Assembly (NCBI GenBank): GCA_017993235.1
Contig: JAGONC010000012.1
Location: 1 to 64,000 of the forward strand
DNA: 64,000 nucleotides
Source of the DNA: Lentimicrobiaceae bacterium
Lineage (GTDB): Bacteria; Bacteroidota; Bacteroidia; Bacteroidales; JAGONC01
Direction: 5' to 3'
The translations under genes and the position numbers were made by a program. This document shows, piece by piece, positions 17,177 to 26,356 of this stretch (its first letter is position 1; each line of letters opens with the position of its first letter). The notes under the pieces are model-generated. The model was given only the letters and a program-made list of their open reading frames with translations, was not told where the DNA came from and made no database searches.

Positions 17177-20100
17177 TTACTGGTTGATTTCATGGTCCTT
17201 CCATTCCACTTTGGTCAGTTTACGAACCACAACAAATTCATCGCGGTTGCTTCCGATGGTTCCGTAGTAGTTGAATCCATAGGCCAGGTGGGCATATCCT
17301 CCGATCATGTGGGTAGGCTTCACACAGATCCTTTCCACGGAGTTGTGAACCCCGCCGCGGTTGCCACTCAGCTGGCTAACGGGCATGTTGACGGTGCGTT
17401 CCTGGTTATGGTACATGATCAGGGCTCCACTGGGTATCCGTTGCGAGACAATGAGCCGTGCCACGGTTGCGCCGTTGCTGTTGAACAGTTCCACCCAGTC
17501 GTTGTCTTTCAGGTCAATGCCGTTTGCGTCCGTTTCGTTCATCCATACCACGGGTCCGCCACGGCCCAGGGTCAGCATCACCAGGTTATCCGACCAGGAG
17601 GAGTGGATGGTCCACTTGTTATGGGGTGTCATCATGTTGATGATCAGGTATGGCTCTCCGCTGTTGATCTTATCCATGACCTCACGGATCGATTTGGTAT
17701 GGATGGGAGGCTTGTAGGTGACCATATTTTCCCCAAAAGCCAGCATCCATGGGTGATCCTGATACAGCGTCTGGCGGCCGGTGAGTGTACGCCAGGGAAT
17801 GAGTTCATGAACGTTCGTATAGCCTGCATTATAGGATACCTGTTCCGAATCGATCCCGCTCCAGATGGGGGAGGTTATGATCTTGCGGGGTTGTGCAAGC
17901 AGGTCGCTGTACTGGATCTTTTCATCTTCGCGGGGCAGCGCCAGGTGGGCATGTGAGCGTCCGGTGATCGCTTCCAGGGCTTTCCAGGCTTTCACGGCGA
18001 CAGCCCCGTTGGTTTCGGGAGCCAGCGACAGGATCACGCCGGCAGCCTGTATATCGGTTTCGATCAAAGGCAATCCCCTGGTTTCTCCTTCCTCACCAAC
18101 TGCTCCGTTCAGGTCCTTCAGCAGCTCCACTTCAGCATCCGTGTTCCACTCGATGCCCTTGCCTCCGTTGCCTGCTGTTTTCATCAGGGGTCCCAGCGAG
18201 GTGAACCGTTTGAACGTTGCGGGATAATTTCGTTTCACCGTAATGATCTTCGAAAAATTCACCCCGGGATCGGGAACCGTGCCTGCATTTTTCCAGTCAA
18301 CCGCAGCGGTGGTACCGGATAATTCTGCCGGTGTATCATGCTGAAGCGGAAGCAGAACCGTATCTGTTTCGTCGCCCAGGTGCCCCACTGCAAGGTCGGA
18401 AAATTTTTTCGCGATACCTTTGAAGATATCCCAGTCCGTTCGTGATTCCCACACCGGGTCCACTGCACGGGAGAAGGGATGGATGAAAGGATGCATATCG
18501 CTGGTGCTCAGGTCGTTCTTTTCATACCATGAGGCAGCAGGAAGCAGAATATCCGAATGAAGTCCTGTTGTGGATATACGGAAGTCGAGGTTTACCAGCA
18601 GGTCGAGCTTCCCGAGGGGTGCACAGTCATGCCATTTGACTTCGCGTGGCAGGGGGTGCCCCAGTTCTTTCAGGTCTCCGCCCTGGACACTGTGCTGGGT
18701 GCCCAGCAGGTGTTTCATGAAGTATTCCATCCCTTTGGCGCTGGATCCCAGCAGGTTTGACCGCCAGACAAACAGGTTTCGGGGAAAATTGACCGGATGG
18801 TCGGGATCTTCGGATGCAAGGGTCAGGTTCCCGTTTTTAAGCTGTGTCACCACATATTCCTGCGGGGTCATCCCCGCTGCTTCTGCTTCCCTGGCAATCG
18901 TCAGCGGATTCCTGTTCAGCTGCGGGGCGCTGGGAAGCCAGCCCATACGCTCGGCCCTGACGTTGCAGTCGACCAGGGAAAGCTTTTTCCAGGGTGATGG
19001 ATCGGTGATGGGCGACAGCAGTTCGTTCAGTCTGACCTTTTCATAGCGCCACTGGTCCGTATGCAGGTACATGAACGATGTTGTGTTCATCTGTCGCGGC
19101 GGGCGGTTCCAGTCGAGGGCAAATGCCAGCGGCAGCCATCCCGTCTGCGGCCGTAGTTTTTCCTGGCCGACATAGTGTGACCATCCTCCGCCTGACTGGC
19201 CGACGCAACCGCAAAAGACCAGCATGTTGATCGCACTGCGGTAGATCATGTCGGTATGATACCAGTGATTCACACCCGCTCCGATGATGATCATGGATCT
19301 GCCCTCTGTGGCTGCTGCATTTTCAGCGAATTGCCTGGCGGTGGAGATGATTTGCTGCGCGGGGACACCTGTGATCTTTTCCTGCCATGCCGGGGTAAAA
19401 GGGAGGTCTTCATCAAAGCTTCGGGCAGTGTTCGGATCCTCAAGGCCCCTGTCGATCCCATAATTGGCCACCATCAGGTCGAAAACCGTGCATACCAGGA
19501 TAGCCCCTCCGGCTGCGTTGATCTTCCGTACCGGCACCTTGCGCTCAATGATGTCGGGATGGCCGGTTGCCGAAAAGTGTTCGTGTTTGAACGTTGATCC
19601 GCCAAAATAGGGGAACCAAACCCTGACAATTTCATCATGTGTGTGCATCAGGGTAAGGGCCGGCTGGATTTCGGCTCCGGTAGCACTATCCCGGAGTTCG
19701 AGGTTCCATTTCTGTTTTTTCTCCCAGCGCGATCCGATGGTTCCGTTGGGTACCACGTATTTATCTGATTTTTCATCCAGCAAAACGGGTTTCCAGTCCG
19801 GCTTTTCGCCGGCGCCCAGGGTGTCATTAAAATCAGTTGCCCGGAGAATACCGCCGCATGTATATTTTCCTTCTTTCTCCATTATTTTGACAAGGAATGG
19901 CAGATCGGAGTACTGGCGGGCGTACCGGTCAAAATAGGGTATTTTTCTTTCGAGGTAGAATTCTTTCAGGATAACATGCCCCATGGCCATACCCAGAGCG
20001 GCGTCTGTTCCCTGGCGCGGCTTCATCCACAGGTCGGCAAATTTCACGGCATCACTGTAATCCGGTGCGATGACAACGGATTTGGTCCCCTTGTAGCGTA

Positions 20101-20908
20101 CCTGGGTGTAAAAAGGTGAGTCGGGTGTACGCGTAAGGGGTACATTCGATCCCCAGAGCATTAGGAACGAAGAGTTATACCAGTCGGCGCTTTCCGGAAC
20201 GTCGGTTTGTTCGCCCCAGGTTTGAGGCGAGGCGGGTGGGAGATCGCAGTAAAAATCGTAAAAGCTCAGGACTGTTCCGCCGATCAGGCTGAGGTACCGG
20301 GTGCCGGCGGCATAGGATACCATCGACATGGCAGGGATCGGGGAGAATCCCACCAGCCGGTCGGGACCGTATTTCTTTACGGTATACACGTTGGCTGCGG
20401 CAATGATTTCGTTCACCTCATCCCAGCCGGCGCGTACAAAACCTCCCAATCCCCGGGCAGCCTTGTACTTCCGGGATATTTCCACATCGTTCATTATGGC
20501 TTCCCAGGCCGACACCGGATCGGTGAGCCTGGATCTGGCCTCACGGTAGGCTGTCAGCAGTTCCCCCCGGATCATCGGATACTTGATGCGGTTGGCGCTG
20601 TAAAGGTACCAGGAGTAACTCGCTCCCCTGGGGCAGCCGCGGGGCTCATGGTTGGGCATGCCGGGACGCGTGCACGGATAGTCGGTCTGCTGGGTTTCCC
20701 ATGTCACCAATCCGTTCTTGACAAATATTTTCCATGAGCAGGAACCGGTGCAGTTCACACCGTGCGTTGAACGGACCACTTTATCGTACTGCCACCGGTT
20801 GCGGTACATTCGCTCCCAGCCACGGTTCTCGTCGGTTATGGCAATGTGTTTATCCGCAGTCTTTTTGACCGATTTGCTGAAATAGAACAATTTATTAAGC
20901 AGTTCCAT
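17177..20908 (-). CDS. narG: Respiratory nitrate reductase alpha subunit (molybdenum)
   Basis: At 1243 residues it is full length for NarG. The N-terminus has the FS0 cluster motif THGVNCTGSCSW (His and Cys ligands) followed by RGCPRGASYSWYLYS, and the Mo-ligand Asp lies in YDFYCDLPPASPQTWGEQTDV. The C-terminus carries the molybdopterin-dinucleotide-binding domain. It reduces nitrate to nitrite on the cytoplasmic side; no twin-arginine signal is present, which fits the cytoplasm-facing type. It is 59 bases downstream of narK. Confidence 0.96.
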   Translation of the reverse strand: MELLNKLFYFSKSVKKTADKHIAITDENRGWERMYRNRWQYDKVVRSTHGVNCTGSCSWKIFVKNGLVTWETQQTDYPCTRPGMPNHEPRGCPRGASYSWYLYSANRIKYPMIRGELLTAYREARSRLTDPVSAWEAIMNDVEISRKYKAARGLGGFVRAGWDEVNEIIAAANVYTVKKYGPDRLVGFSPIPAMSMVSYAAGTRYLSLIGGTVLSFYDFYCDLPPASPQTWGEQTDVPESADWYNSSFLMLWGSNVPLTRTPDSPFYTQVRYKGTKSVVIAPDYSDAVKFADLWMKPRQGTDAALGMAMGHVILKEFYLERKIPYFDRYARQYSDLPFLVKIMEKEGKYTCGGILRATDFNDTLGAGEKPDWKPVLLDEKSDKYVVPNGTIGSRWEKKQKWNLELRDSATGAEIQPALTLMHTHDEIVRVWFPYFGGSTFKHEHFSATGHPDIIERKVPVRKINAAGGAILVCTVFDLMVANYGIDRGLEDPNTARSFDEDLPFTPAWQEKITGVPAQQIISTARQFAENAAATEGRSMIIIGAGVNHWYHTDMIYRSAINMLVFCGCVGQSGGGWSHYVGQEKLRPQTGWLPLAFALDWNRPPRQMNTTSFMYLHTDQWRYEKVRLNELLSPITDPSPWKKLSLVDCNVRAERMGWLPSAPQLNRNPLTIAREAEAAGMTPQEYVVTQLKNGNLTLASEDPDHPVNFPRNLFVWRSNLLGSSAKGMEYFMKHLLGTQHSVQGGDLKELGHPLPREVKWHDCAPLGKLDLLVNLDFRISTTGLHSDILLPAASWYEKNDLSTSDMHPFIHPFSRAVDPVWESRTDWDIFKGIAKKFSDLAVGHLGDETDTVLLPLQHDTPAELSGTTAAVDWKNAGTVPDPGVNFSKIITVKRNYPATFKRFTSLGPLMKTAGNGGKGIEWNTDAEVELLKDLNGAVGEEGETRGLPLIETDIQAAGVILSLAPETNGAVAVKAWKALEAITGRSHAHLALPREDEKIQYSDLLAQPRKIITSPIWSGIDSEQVSYNAGYTNVHELIPWRTLTGRQTLYQDHPWMLAFGENMVTYKPPIHTKSIREVMDKINSGEPYLIINMMTPHNKWTIHSSWSDNLVMLTLGRGGPVVWMNETDANGIDLKDNDWVELFNSNGATVARLIVSQRIPSGALIMYHNQERTVNMPVSQLSGNRGGVHNSVERICVKPTHMIGGYAHLAYGFNYYGTIGSNRDEFVVVRKLTKVEWKDHEINQ

Positions 20909-20967
20909 GTCAAATGTTTTATGATCAGGTCACCGGCAGTCCTACTTCATGGTGAATCATGTTCAGG

Positions 20968-22260
20968 TCACGCACGGTGAGGTCGCTGTTTTTTTAAAAG
21001 GATGACTACGCCGATGCTCAGGACAGACAGGATGATGAAGACCATAAATCCGAGTGCATAGCCTGACTTACCATAAGCACTGGCCATAGCTCCCATGACA
21101 GGAGGGATGGCAAAGCCGCCGAATGCCCCCAGGCCCCCGATCCAGCCCGAAGCACCTCCGATGGCTTTCGGAACGTAATCGGGAACCAGCCTGAATACGG
21201 CCGCGTTGTTGATACCCATACCGATGGCAAGGATCAGCATCGCGATGAATCCCACGGCCACCGTTTGTGTGAACGTCAGCACAACCGAGGCTACCAAAAC
21301 GATCACCAGGGAGATCATGCTAACGTTTTCACCGCCTGCCCGGTCCGCCAGCTTACCTCCGTATACCCTGACCAGCGAAGCCGTGAGCGAAAAGATCGCG
21401 GTGAACAGACCCGCCCTGACCAGTGGAAATTCAAACAGCTGCCTCCAATAGATGGGAAACCATGCCGTCAATCCGATAAATCCTCCGAATGTCGTGAAAT
21501 ACAATGCCACCAGTGCCCAGGTATTTTTTACCCTGGCCGAGTTCAGCAGGCTTTCCTTCACATTGCCTGCGGGAAACATTTCCTGCCCCAGTTCAAGGGC
21601 CAGCTTCCGGCTTTCTTCCGGGGAACTTCCTTTTTTCCGGAACTGAAAGTAATGTGCATTTTGAGCGATCAGGGCATAAAGAATGGTACCTGCAATCAAA
21701 AACAGGAACCAGGCAAAATATGCCGAAATGAATCCGAAGTGCTGCAGGAAAAGAGGCAGGATCAATGAAAAGATACCCGGAGCCAGGTTGCCAAGTCCTG
21801 CGTAGGTTCCCAGCGCCATTCCCTGTTTATTACGTGGAAACCAGTAGGATGTCTGCGCAATGCCAACCGAGAAGGTGGCAATACCGGCTCCGCTCAGGAA
21901 TCCGAGAAGCAGAATAAGCCAGTACAATCCGTGCATTTTATCCGGATAAGCCATGTTCAGAAGAAGGGTAACCCCTCCCAGGCCGATCACGGATAGCAGG
22001 AGCAGGATCAGGAAAGGCTTTTTACCTCCGTTGGAGTCAACCCAGGCACCGAAGGGAATGCGAAGCAGCGAACCCGAGAGCGCCGGGATCGCCACCAGCA
22101 GCCCCATCATGGCGGGAGTCAGCCCCATGGCTTCCTTAAAGTGGATCGCCGTCGGGCCGTAAAGTGAAACCGCTGCAAAACCGAAAAAGAATCCGATCGT
22201 GGTCCCCAGAAGACCTCGGCCCGGGGTACCTTTTACATTCATTTCCCTGATGGATGACAA
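20968..22260 (-). CDS. narK: Nitrate/nitrite transporter (MFS)
   Basis: A 430-residue major facilitator with about 12 helices and the NNP-family pattern: GFFFGFAAVSLYGPTAIHFKEAMGLTPAMMGLL, R in GSLLRIPFGAWVD, GTYAGLGNLAPGIFSL, and GGASGWIGGLGAFGGFAIPP. Conserved Arg residues in helices 2 and 8 bind nitrate in the family. As the first gene of the operon it imports nitrate or exchanges it for nitrite. A -7 promoter box lies 65-72 bases upstream. Confidence 0.93.
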   Translation of the reverse strand: MSSIREMNVKGTPGRGLLGTTIGFFFGFAAVSLYGPTAIHFKEAMGLTPAMMGLLVAIPALSGSLLRIPFGAWVDSNGGKKPFLILLLLSVIGLGGVTLLLNMAYPDKMHGLYWLILLLGFLSGAGIATFSVGIAQTSYWFPRNKQGMALGTYAGLGNLAPGIFSLILPLFLQHFGFISAYFAWFLFLIAGTILYALIAQNAHYFQFRKKGSSPEESRKLALELGQEMFPAGNVKESLLNSARVKNTWALVALYFTTFGGFIGLTAWFPIYWRQLFEFPLVRAGLFTAIFSLTASLVRVYGGKLADRAGGENVSMISLVIVLVASVVLTFTQTVAVGFIAMLILAIGMGINNAAVFRLVPDYVPKAIGGASGWIGGLGAFGGFAIPPVMGAMASAYGKSGYALGFMVFIILSVLSIGVVILLKKQRPHRA

Positions 22261-22324
22261 GGCTGATAGATGGAATTCGTGAAAAAAAAAGATCAGGCAA
22301 CCTGCAAAATGCTGATTCAGTATT

Positions 22325-22332
22325 CAAATATA
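22325..22332 (-). promoter_or_regulatory. -7 element upstream of narK
   Basis: On the minus strand this reads TATATTTG, a perfect TAnnTTTG, giving a leader of roughly 55-60 bases. A TTG lies 26 bases further up, longer than the usual 19-21. No FNR-type TTGAT-N4-ATCAA site was seen. Confidence 0.5.
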
Positions 22333-22488
22333 TCCATTTTTAAATAAAAAGGCTCATCCAATCTTCTGTTTTTGAACAGGATCGTTGAAAAAAGAAATCT
22401 GAAGGCACATCGGTGCTGAGAATAGCCATGTAAAGTGATCACCCAGGATCAGGCTGAATGGCGGATCTCAGGGCTTCAGGGGGATGGT

Positions 22489-23067
22489 CTATAATCCTGT
22501 TATTCCATCAAAAGCAGGCTCCACCTCCACCCTCAGGGCATTGTTGGCCAGGGAGAAAAGAACATACTGCGAAACCAGTGAGATCAGGTCAACCAGCTCG
22601 GAATTCCTGAGATAGCGATGGTATTTTTCATAGACCTCATCCCGGATGTCGCGTTGGGTCACCAGCTCATCGGTAAGGATCAGCAATGCCTCTTCACGGG
22701 CATTGAATATGGGCGGCAGGGGAAAATCCTTTACACCTTCCAACAGGTTCTCCGTCACCCCGAACTCAATGGCCACCGGGACATGATGCTTCCAGACATA
22801 ATTGCAACGGTAATGCACGGCCATCCGCAGGATCACCAGTTCCTGCTCCCTGACGGTCAGGCCCATCTTCGACTTTGAGGTGACCCAGTAGTCAAGGAAT
22901 GGTTCCAGTGTATCCGGATTGTACATCAGCGTGCCCAGCACATTGACAGGGGCAAATTTTCCCTTGAGCGCATCGCCGGGTATGCGCTTCAGGATCTCTT
23001 TACATCCGGCCGGCATCGTTTCAGTATCCAGTGGAACCAGCCGCGGTTTATTGATTTTGCTTTTCAT
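22489..23067 (-). CDS. Carboxymuconolactone decarboxylase family (AhpD-like) protein
   Basis: A 192-residue all-helical protein: GTLMYNPDTLEPFLDYW, MGLTVREQELVILRMAVHYRCNYVWKHHVPVAIEFGV, then EALLILTDELV and DLISLVSQYVLFSLANNALRV. The pattern E..ILR....Y.C.Y.W..H...A...G is that of the CMD/AhpD family. It has only one Cys where AhpD peroxidases have CxxC, so a peroxidase role is unlikely. It lies upstream of narK on the same strand with a 228-base gap and its own likely promoter. Its substrate is unknown. Confidence 0.8.
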   Translation of the reverse strand: MKSKINKPRLVPLDTETMPAGCKEILKRIPGDALKGKFAPVNVLGTLMYNPDTLEPFLDYWVTSKSKMGLTVREQELVILRMAVHYRCNYVWKHHVPVAIEFGVTENLLEGVKDFPLPPIFNAREEALLILTDELVTQRDIRDEVYEKYHRYLRNSELVDLISLVSQYVLFSLANNALRVEVEPAFDGITGL

Positions 23068-23361
23068 TTGCCTTGCCTTGTTTGATGATTACTTATGCGA
23101 CCAACCTGGTTTTCCGAGTTTCAGGTCAGAATTTTTGTAAAGATAAGTTATTAATACTTGGGGGTCGGGTAATACTCGCTTTACGACTTATAAGCGCCTG
23201 AATTTAATGGATGAATAAGGGATCAAAAACATGAAACTGGAAAAGTGGTGAAAAGTTTCTGAACTCATCCACCTGAAACGTGCAAATTATTTCTTTCCGT
23301 ACCTGCATATAGAATTAATTTTTGTACTTTTACTGATCAAATTATATTAAATTTAGTCAGA

Positions 23362-24486
23362 ATGATAACCAGGGTTTTAACTGATTCTATTACAGAGAGC
23401 CTGAAACCTGGGCAGGTGACCGGTCTGTTCGGGGCAAGGAGGACCGGGAAAACCTTTTTGATGCAATATATTAAAACCCAACTTGACAACAGAAGGATCC
23501 TAATGGTCAATGGGGAAAATCTGGATGTGGCGGAAATCCTATCAAGTCAGCGGCTTAGCATTCTTAGATCTTTCCTGGCGGGTTATGATTACCTGTTTAT
23601 TGATGAAGCGCAGAAGATCCCAGGCATTGAGATCAACCTGAAATTACTGGTGGATTCAATTCCGGAGGTGATTGTTTTTGTGACTGGCTCATCCGGTTTT
23701 GATCTTAAAAATAAACTTGGCGAACCGCTGACAGGCCGAAGCAAGTACTTCCATCTTTATCCTGTTGCACAGCTGGAATTAGAAGAAGATTATCTGAAAG
23801 CAAAAGAAAACCTCGAAACCAGGCTTATTTATGGGTCTTATCCCCAGGTTGTTGTTGCGGTGAACGACCCGCAAAGGAAAGATGTTCTGGAATCTATCAA
23901 AAATGGTTTTTTATTGAAAGACATAATGGCATTGGACAATTTAAAGGATTCTTTATTTATTATGAATCTATTACGCCTGATTGCTTTTCAGATTGGCAAT
24001 GATGTATCGCATCATGAGCTCTCCAAGTCACTTGGAGTGAGTAAGAATACGGTTGCCCGATATCTTGACCTGCTTGAAAAATGCTTTATCATTTTTTCAC
24101 TTCAGGGATTTAGCCGAAACCTGCGAAACGAGATAACAAAATCAAAAAGATATTTCTTCTGGGATAATGGCGTAAGAAATGTGGTGATTTCTAATTTTAA
24201 CCGGCTTTCCTTGAGGGATGACACGGGCAAATTGTGGGAAAATTATTGCATCTGTGAGAGGATGAAACGAAATCACTATCTCGCCAAAGGCTGCAATTAT
24301 TACTTCTGGCGTACATATCAGCAGAAGGAGATTGATTTGATCGAAGAGTCGGGTGGTAAACTCTCAGGATCTGAATTCAAATGGAAAGAAAAACCGGCAA
24401 AACCCCCCGCAGAATTTCTGAATACCTATACAGGATCATCGTTTCAGGTTATTCATAATACTAATTATTTGGAATTCATTCAGTAA
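23362..24486 (+). CDS. AAA_14/DUF4143 ATPase
   Basis: A 374-residue ATPase: Walker A GARRTGKT at about residues 24-31, Walker B YLFIDEAQ near 78-85, sensor-like TGSSGF, then a winged-helix-like stretch (HELSKSLGVSKNTVARYLDLLEKCFIIFSL) and a C-terminal DUF4143 domain with WENYCICERM..YYFWRT..KEIDLI, which resembles a PD-(D/E)xK nuclease-like core without an obvious complete active site. Such proteins are common, often multicopy, in Bacteroidota; their function is unsettled. It stands alone, convergent with susD. The AT-rich upstream sequence suggests recent acquisition. Confidence 0.85.
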   Translation: MITRVLTDSITESLKPGQVTGLFGARRTGKTFLMQYIKTQLDNRRILMVNGENLDVAEILSSQRLSILRSFLAGYDYLFIDEAQKIPGIEINLKLLVDSIPEVIVFVTGSSGFDLKNKLGEPLTGRSKYFHLYPVAQLELEEDYLKAKENLETRLIYGSYPQVVVAVNDPQRKDVLESIKNGFLLKDIMALDNLKDSLFIMNLLRLIAFQIGNDVSHHELSKSLGVSKNTVARYLDLLEKCFIIFSLQGFSRNLRNEITKSKRYFFWDNGVRNVVISNFNRLSLRDDTGKLWENYCICERMKRNHYLAKGCNYYFWRTYQQKEIDLIEESGGKLSGSEFKWKEKPAKPPAEFLNTYTGSSFQVIHNTNYLEFIQ

Positions 24487-24611
24487 GAGGAGTTTAAAAT
24501 TGAAGAAATCAAATGTAAATGGATCATTGATTTTCATTTCGTTTATAAAGCAGATAGCCAGGTTCAAGAAGTCCAACTTCGTATGCACCGATAAACGATC
24601 CCCTGTGTTTC

Positions 24612-26345
24612 TCAGTAACCCGGATTCTGCACCAGCGCAGTATTCTTATTCAGTTCGTCCGTGGTGATGGGTACGAAGTACACTTTATTGACCCAAATCC
24701 TGCCATCATCCACCACGATCGGTGTAAAGGTGGGATGATCATAGGAACCCTGCTTTGGATAGCGTATATCGATTCCGTAGCCGTTCCCGGCGGACTCCGG
24801 CCCTATCAGCCAGCGCCGTACATCAAAGAAACGCTGTTCCTCAAAGGCAAGCTCCACGCGTCTTTCGTTGCGGTATCTTTCTTTCAGTGCGGCGCCCGAT
24901 TCCGTGACCGACGGCATTCCTGCCCTGTCGCGGATCATGTTGATGTAGGTGCGGGCTTCGGCATCATCACCCAGCTCAATGCAGGCTTCAGCATAATTCA
25001 GCAGCACTTCCGCGTAGCGAATCCGGGGCCATGCCGGGCATTTTGTAAGCTCCGAGTATTCCACCGGTCCCAGCACTTTATCACTGAACTTTCTCACCCA
25101 GTAATTCGTGCTCTGGTGCTCGGGAGCATAGGTGGAATCCGGAAAAATGCCCACATGGATGATGCTGTCGTTATACCAGGAAGCCCCTTCAAACAAGACA
25201 GAGGCATAAAGGCGATTATCCCTGTTGGTGTAGGGATTGGCGACATGTTCGGGATTTGACCAATCAAAGCGGGTTCCGTCACTCATCTCAAAGGCATCCA
25301 CCAGATTGCCCAGTACCATGTCGGCCGACCAGCCCCAGCCGCCAAACGACGGAGGTTGTTCTACAAAGGGTGTACGGCCCACTCCCCAGTAAATATCTTT
25401 CACCGGATCACAATAGCGGATGAAAATATCTTCATCGGAACGGTGCACGAAGATCTCCTCGAAATTTCTGACTTTATCCGGATTGTCATCGTACAGACGG
25501 TAAGCATTCAAGTCAATGACTGCTTTCGCAGCATCCCTGGCCGCCTGCCATCGTGCCGCCGGATCGCCGGAGGTGTATCCGATCAGTTCAGGATGTGAGT
25601 ATCCGGCAGTGACAGCTTCGTTTTTGGCAGGATTATGCAGATCGCTGGCTGCATAAAGGAGCACTTTTGCTTTTGCAGCCATAGCTATCCCTTTGTCACC
25701 CCTTGTTTTTATCACACCGATATCATTCACATTGTATAAACCGATCGCCCTGTCGAGGTCGGTAACAATAAAATCCACGGTTTCTTCGAAGGTATTCCGG
25801 GGTTTGTTGTAGTCCTCGCCCAGGTTTACCGGACGGTCATAGCAGGGAATACCTCCAAATTGCATCATCAGGAGAAAATGACAGTATCCTCTCAGGAAAT
25901 AGAGATCGGCAACTGCCTTATCTTTATCCTCCTGCCTGGAAAAAGGGGTTTCTTCAATATGGGCAAGCCCGATGTTGATATTTCTGATGTTCTTATAAAC
26001 CGCATCCCAGTTCCAGCTCATCTGTGACCACGACCATACCGATGCCGCAAAGCATCCCTGGTTGTTGGCTGAAGCCAGCCCCTCAGTATATGCAGCACCA
26101 ATGCTTTCATCGCCATAAAACACACCTTCATCCGTTGACGACATCATCATGCACATCGTATGTCCTTCGGGCAGTGCCTGATAGCAGCCATAAATGACTT
26201 CAAGCGCCAGTTCAGGAGAAGACCAGACCTGTGCATCCGAGATCTTATCCTCCGGTTCGGTGTCCAGAAAGTCCTTTCTGCAGGATGGCGTAAGGATACA
26301 GAGGCATCCCAGCAGAAGCATGATCCGAGTATTATATTTTATCAT
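24612..26345 (-). CDS. SusD/RagB-family glycan-binding lipoprotein
   Basis: This 577-residue lipoprotein has a lipobox ending in Cys22 (LTPSCRKDFLD), the standard SusD opening of Bacteroidota, and the family TPR-like helices (WDAVYKNIRNINIGLAHI, LYFLRGYCHFLLMMQFGGIP) and C-terminal RYAEVLLNYAEACIELGD..ERRVELAFEEQRFFDVRRW. It caps the SusC barrel at the cell surface and binds oligosaccharide. It starts 11 bases after susC ends, so the pair is cotranscribed. Confidence 0.95.
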   Translation of the reverse strand: MIKYNTRIMLLLGCLCILTPSCRKDFLDTEPEDKISDAQVWSSPELALEVIYGCYQALPEGHTMCMMMSSTDEGVFYGDESIGAAYTEGLASANNQGCFAASVWSWSQMSWNWDAVYKNIRNINIGLAHIEETPFSRQEDKDKAVADLYFLRGYCHFLLMMQFGGIPCYDRPVNLGEDYNKPRNTFEETVDFIVTDLDRAIGLYNVNDIGVIKTRGDKGIAMAAKAKVLLYAASDLHNPAKNEAVTAGYSHPELIGYTSGDPAARWQAARDAAKAVIDLNAYRLYDDNPDKVRNFEEIFVHRSDEDIFIRYCDPVKDIYWGVGRTPFVEQPPSFGGWGWSADMVLGNLVDAFEMSDGTRFDWSNPEHVANPYTNRDNRLYASVLFEGASWYNDSIIHVGIFPDSTYAPEHQSTNYWVRKFSDKVLGPVEYSELTKCPAWPRIRYAEVLLNYAEACIELGDDAEARTYINMIRDRAGMPSVTESGAALKERYRNERRVELAFEEQRFFDVRRWLIGPESAGNGYGIDIRYPKQGSYDHPTFTPIVVDDGRIWVNKVYFVPITTDELNKNTALVQNPGY

Positions 26346-26356
26346 GGCTGGTTTTT

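Noticed and set aside
17174..17956. Plus-strand open frame of 260 codons
   Set aside because: It is antisense to the C-terminal part of narG, which is fully conserved there.
22261..22488. FNR/CRP-type site upstream of narK
   Set aside because: No sequence close to TTGAT-N4-ATCAA was present on either strand.
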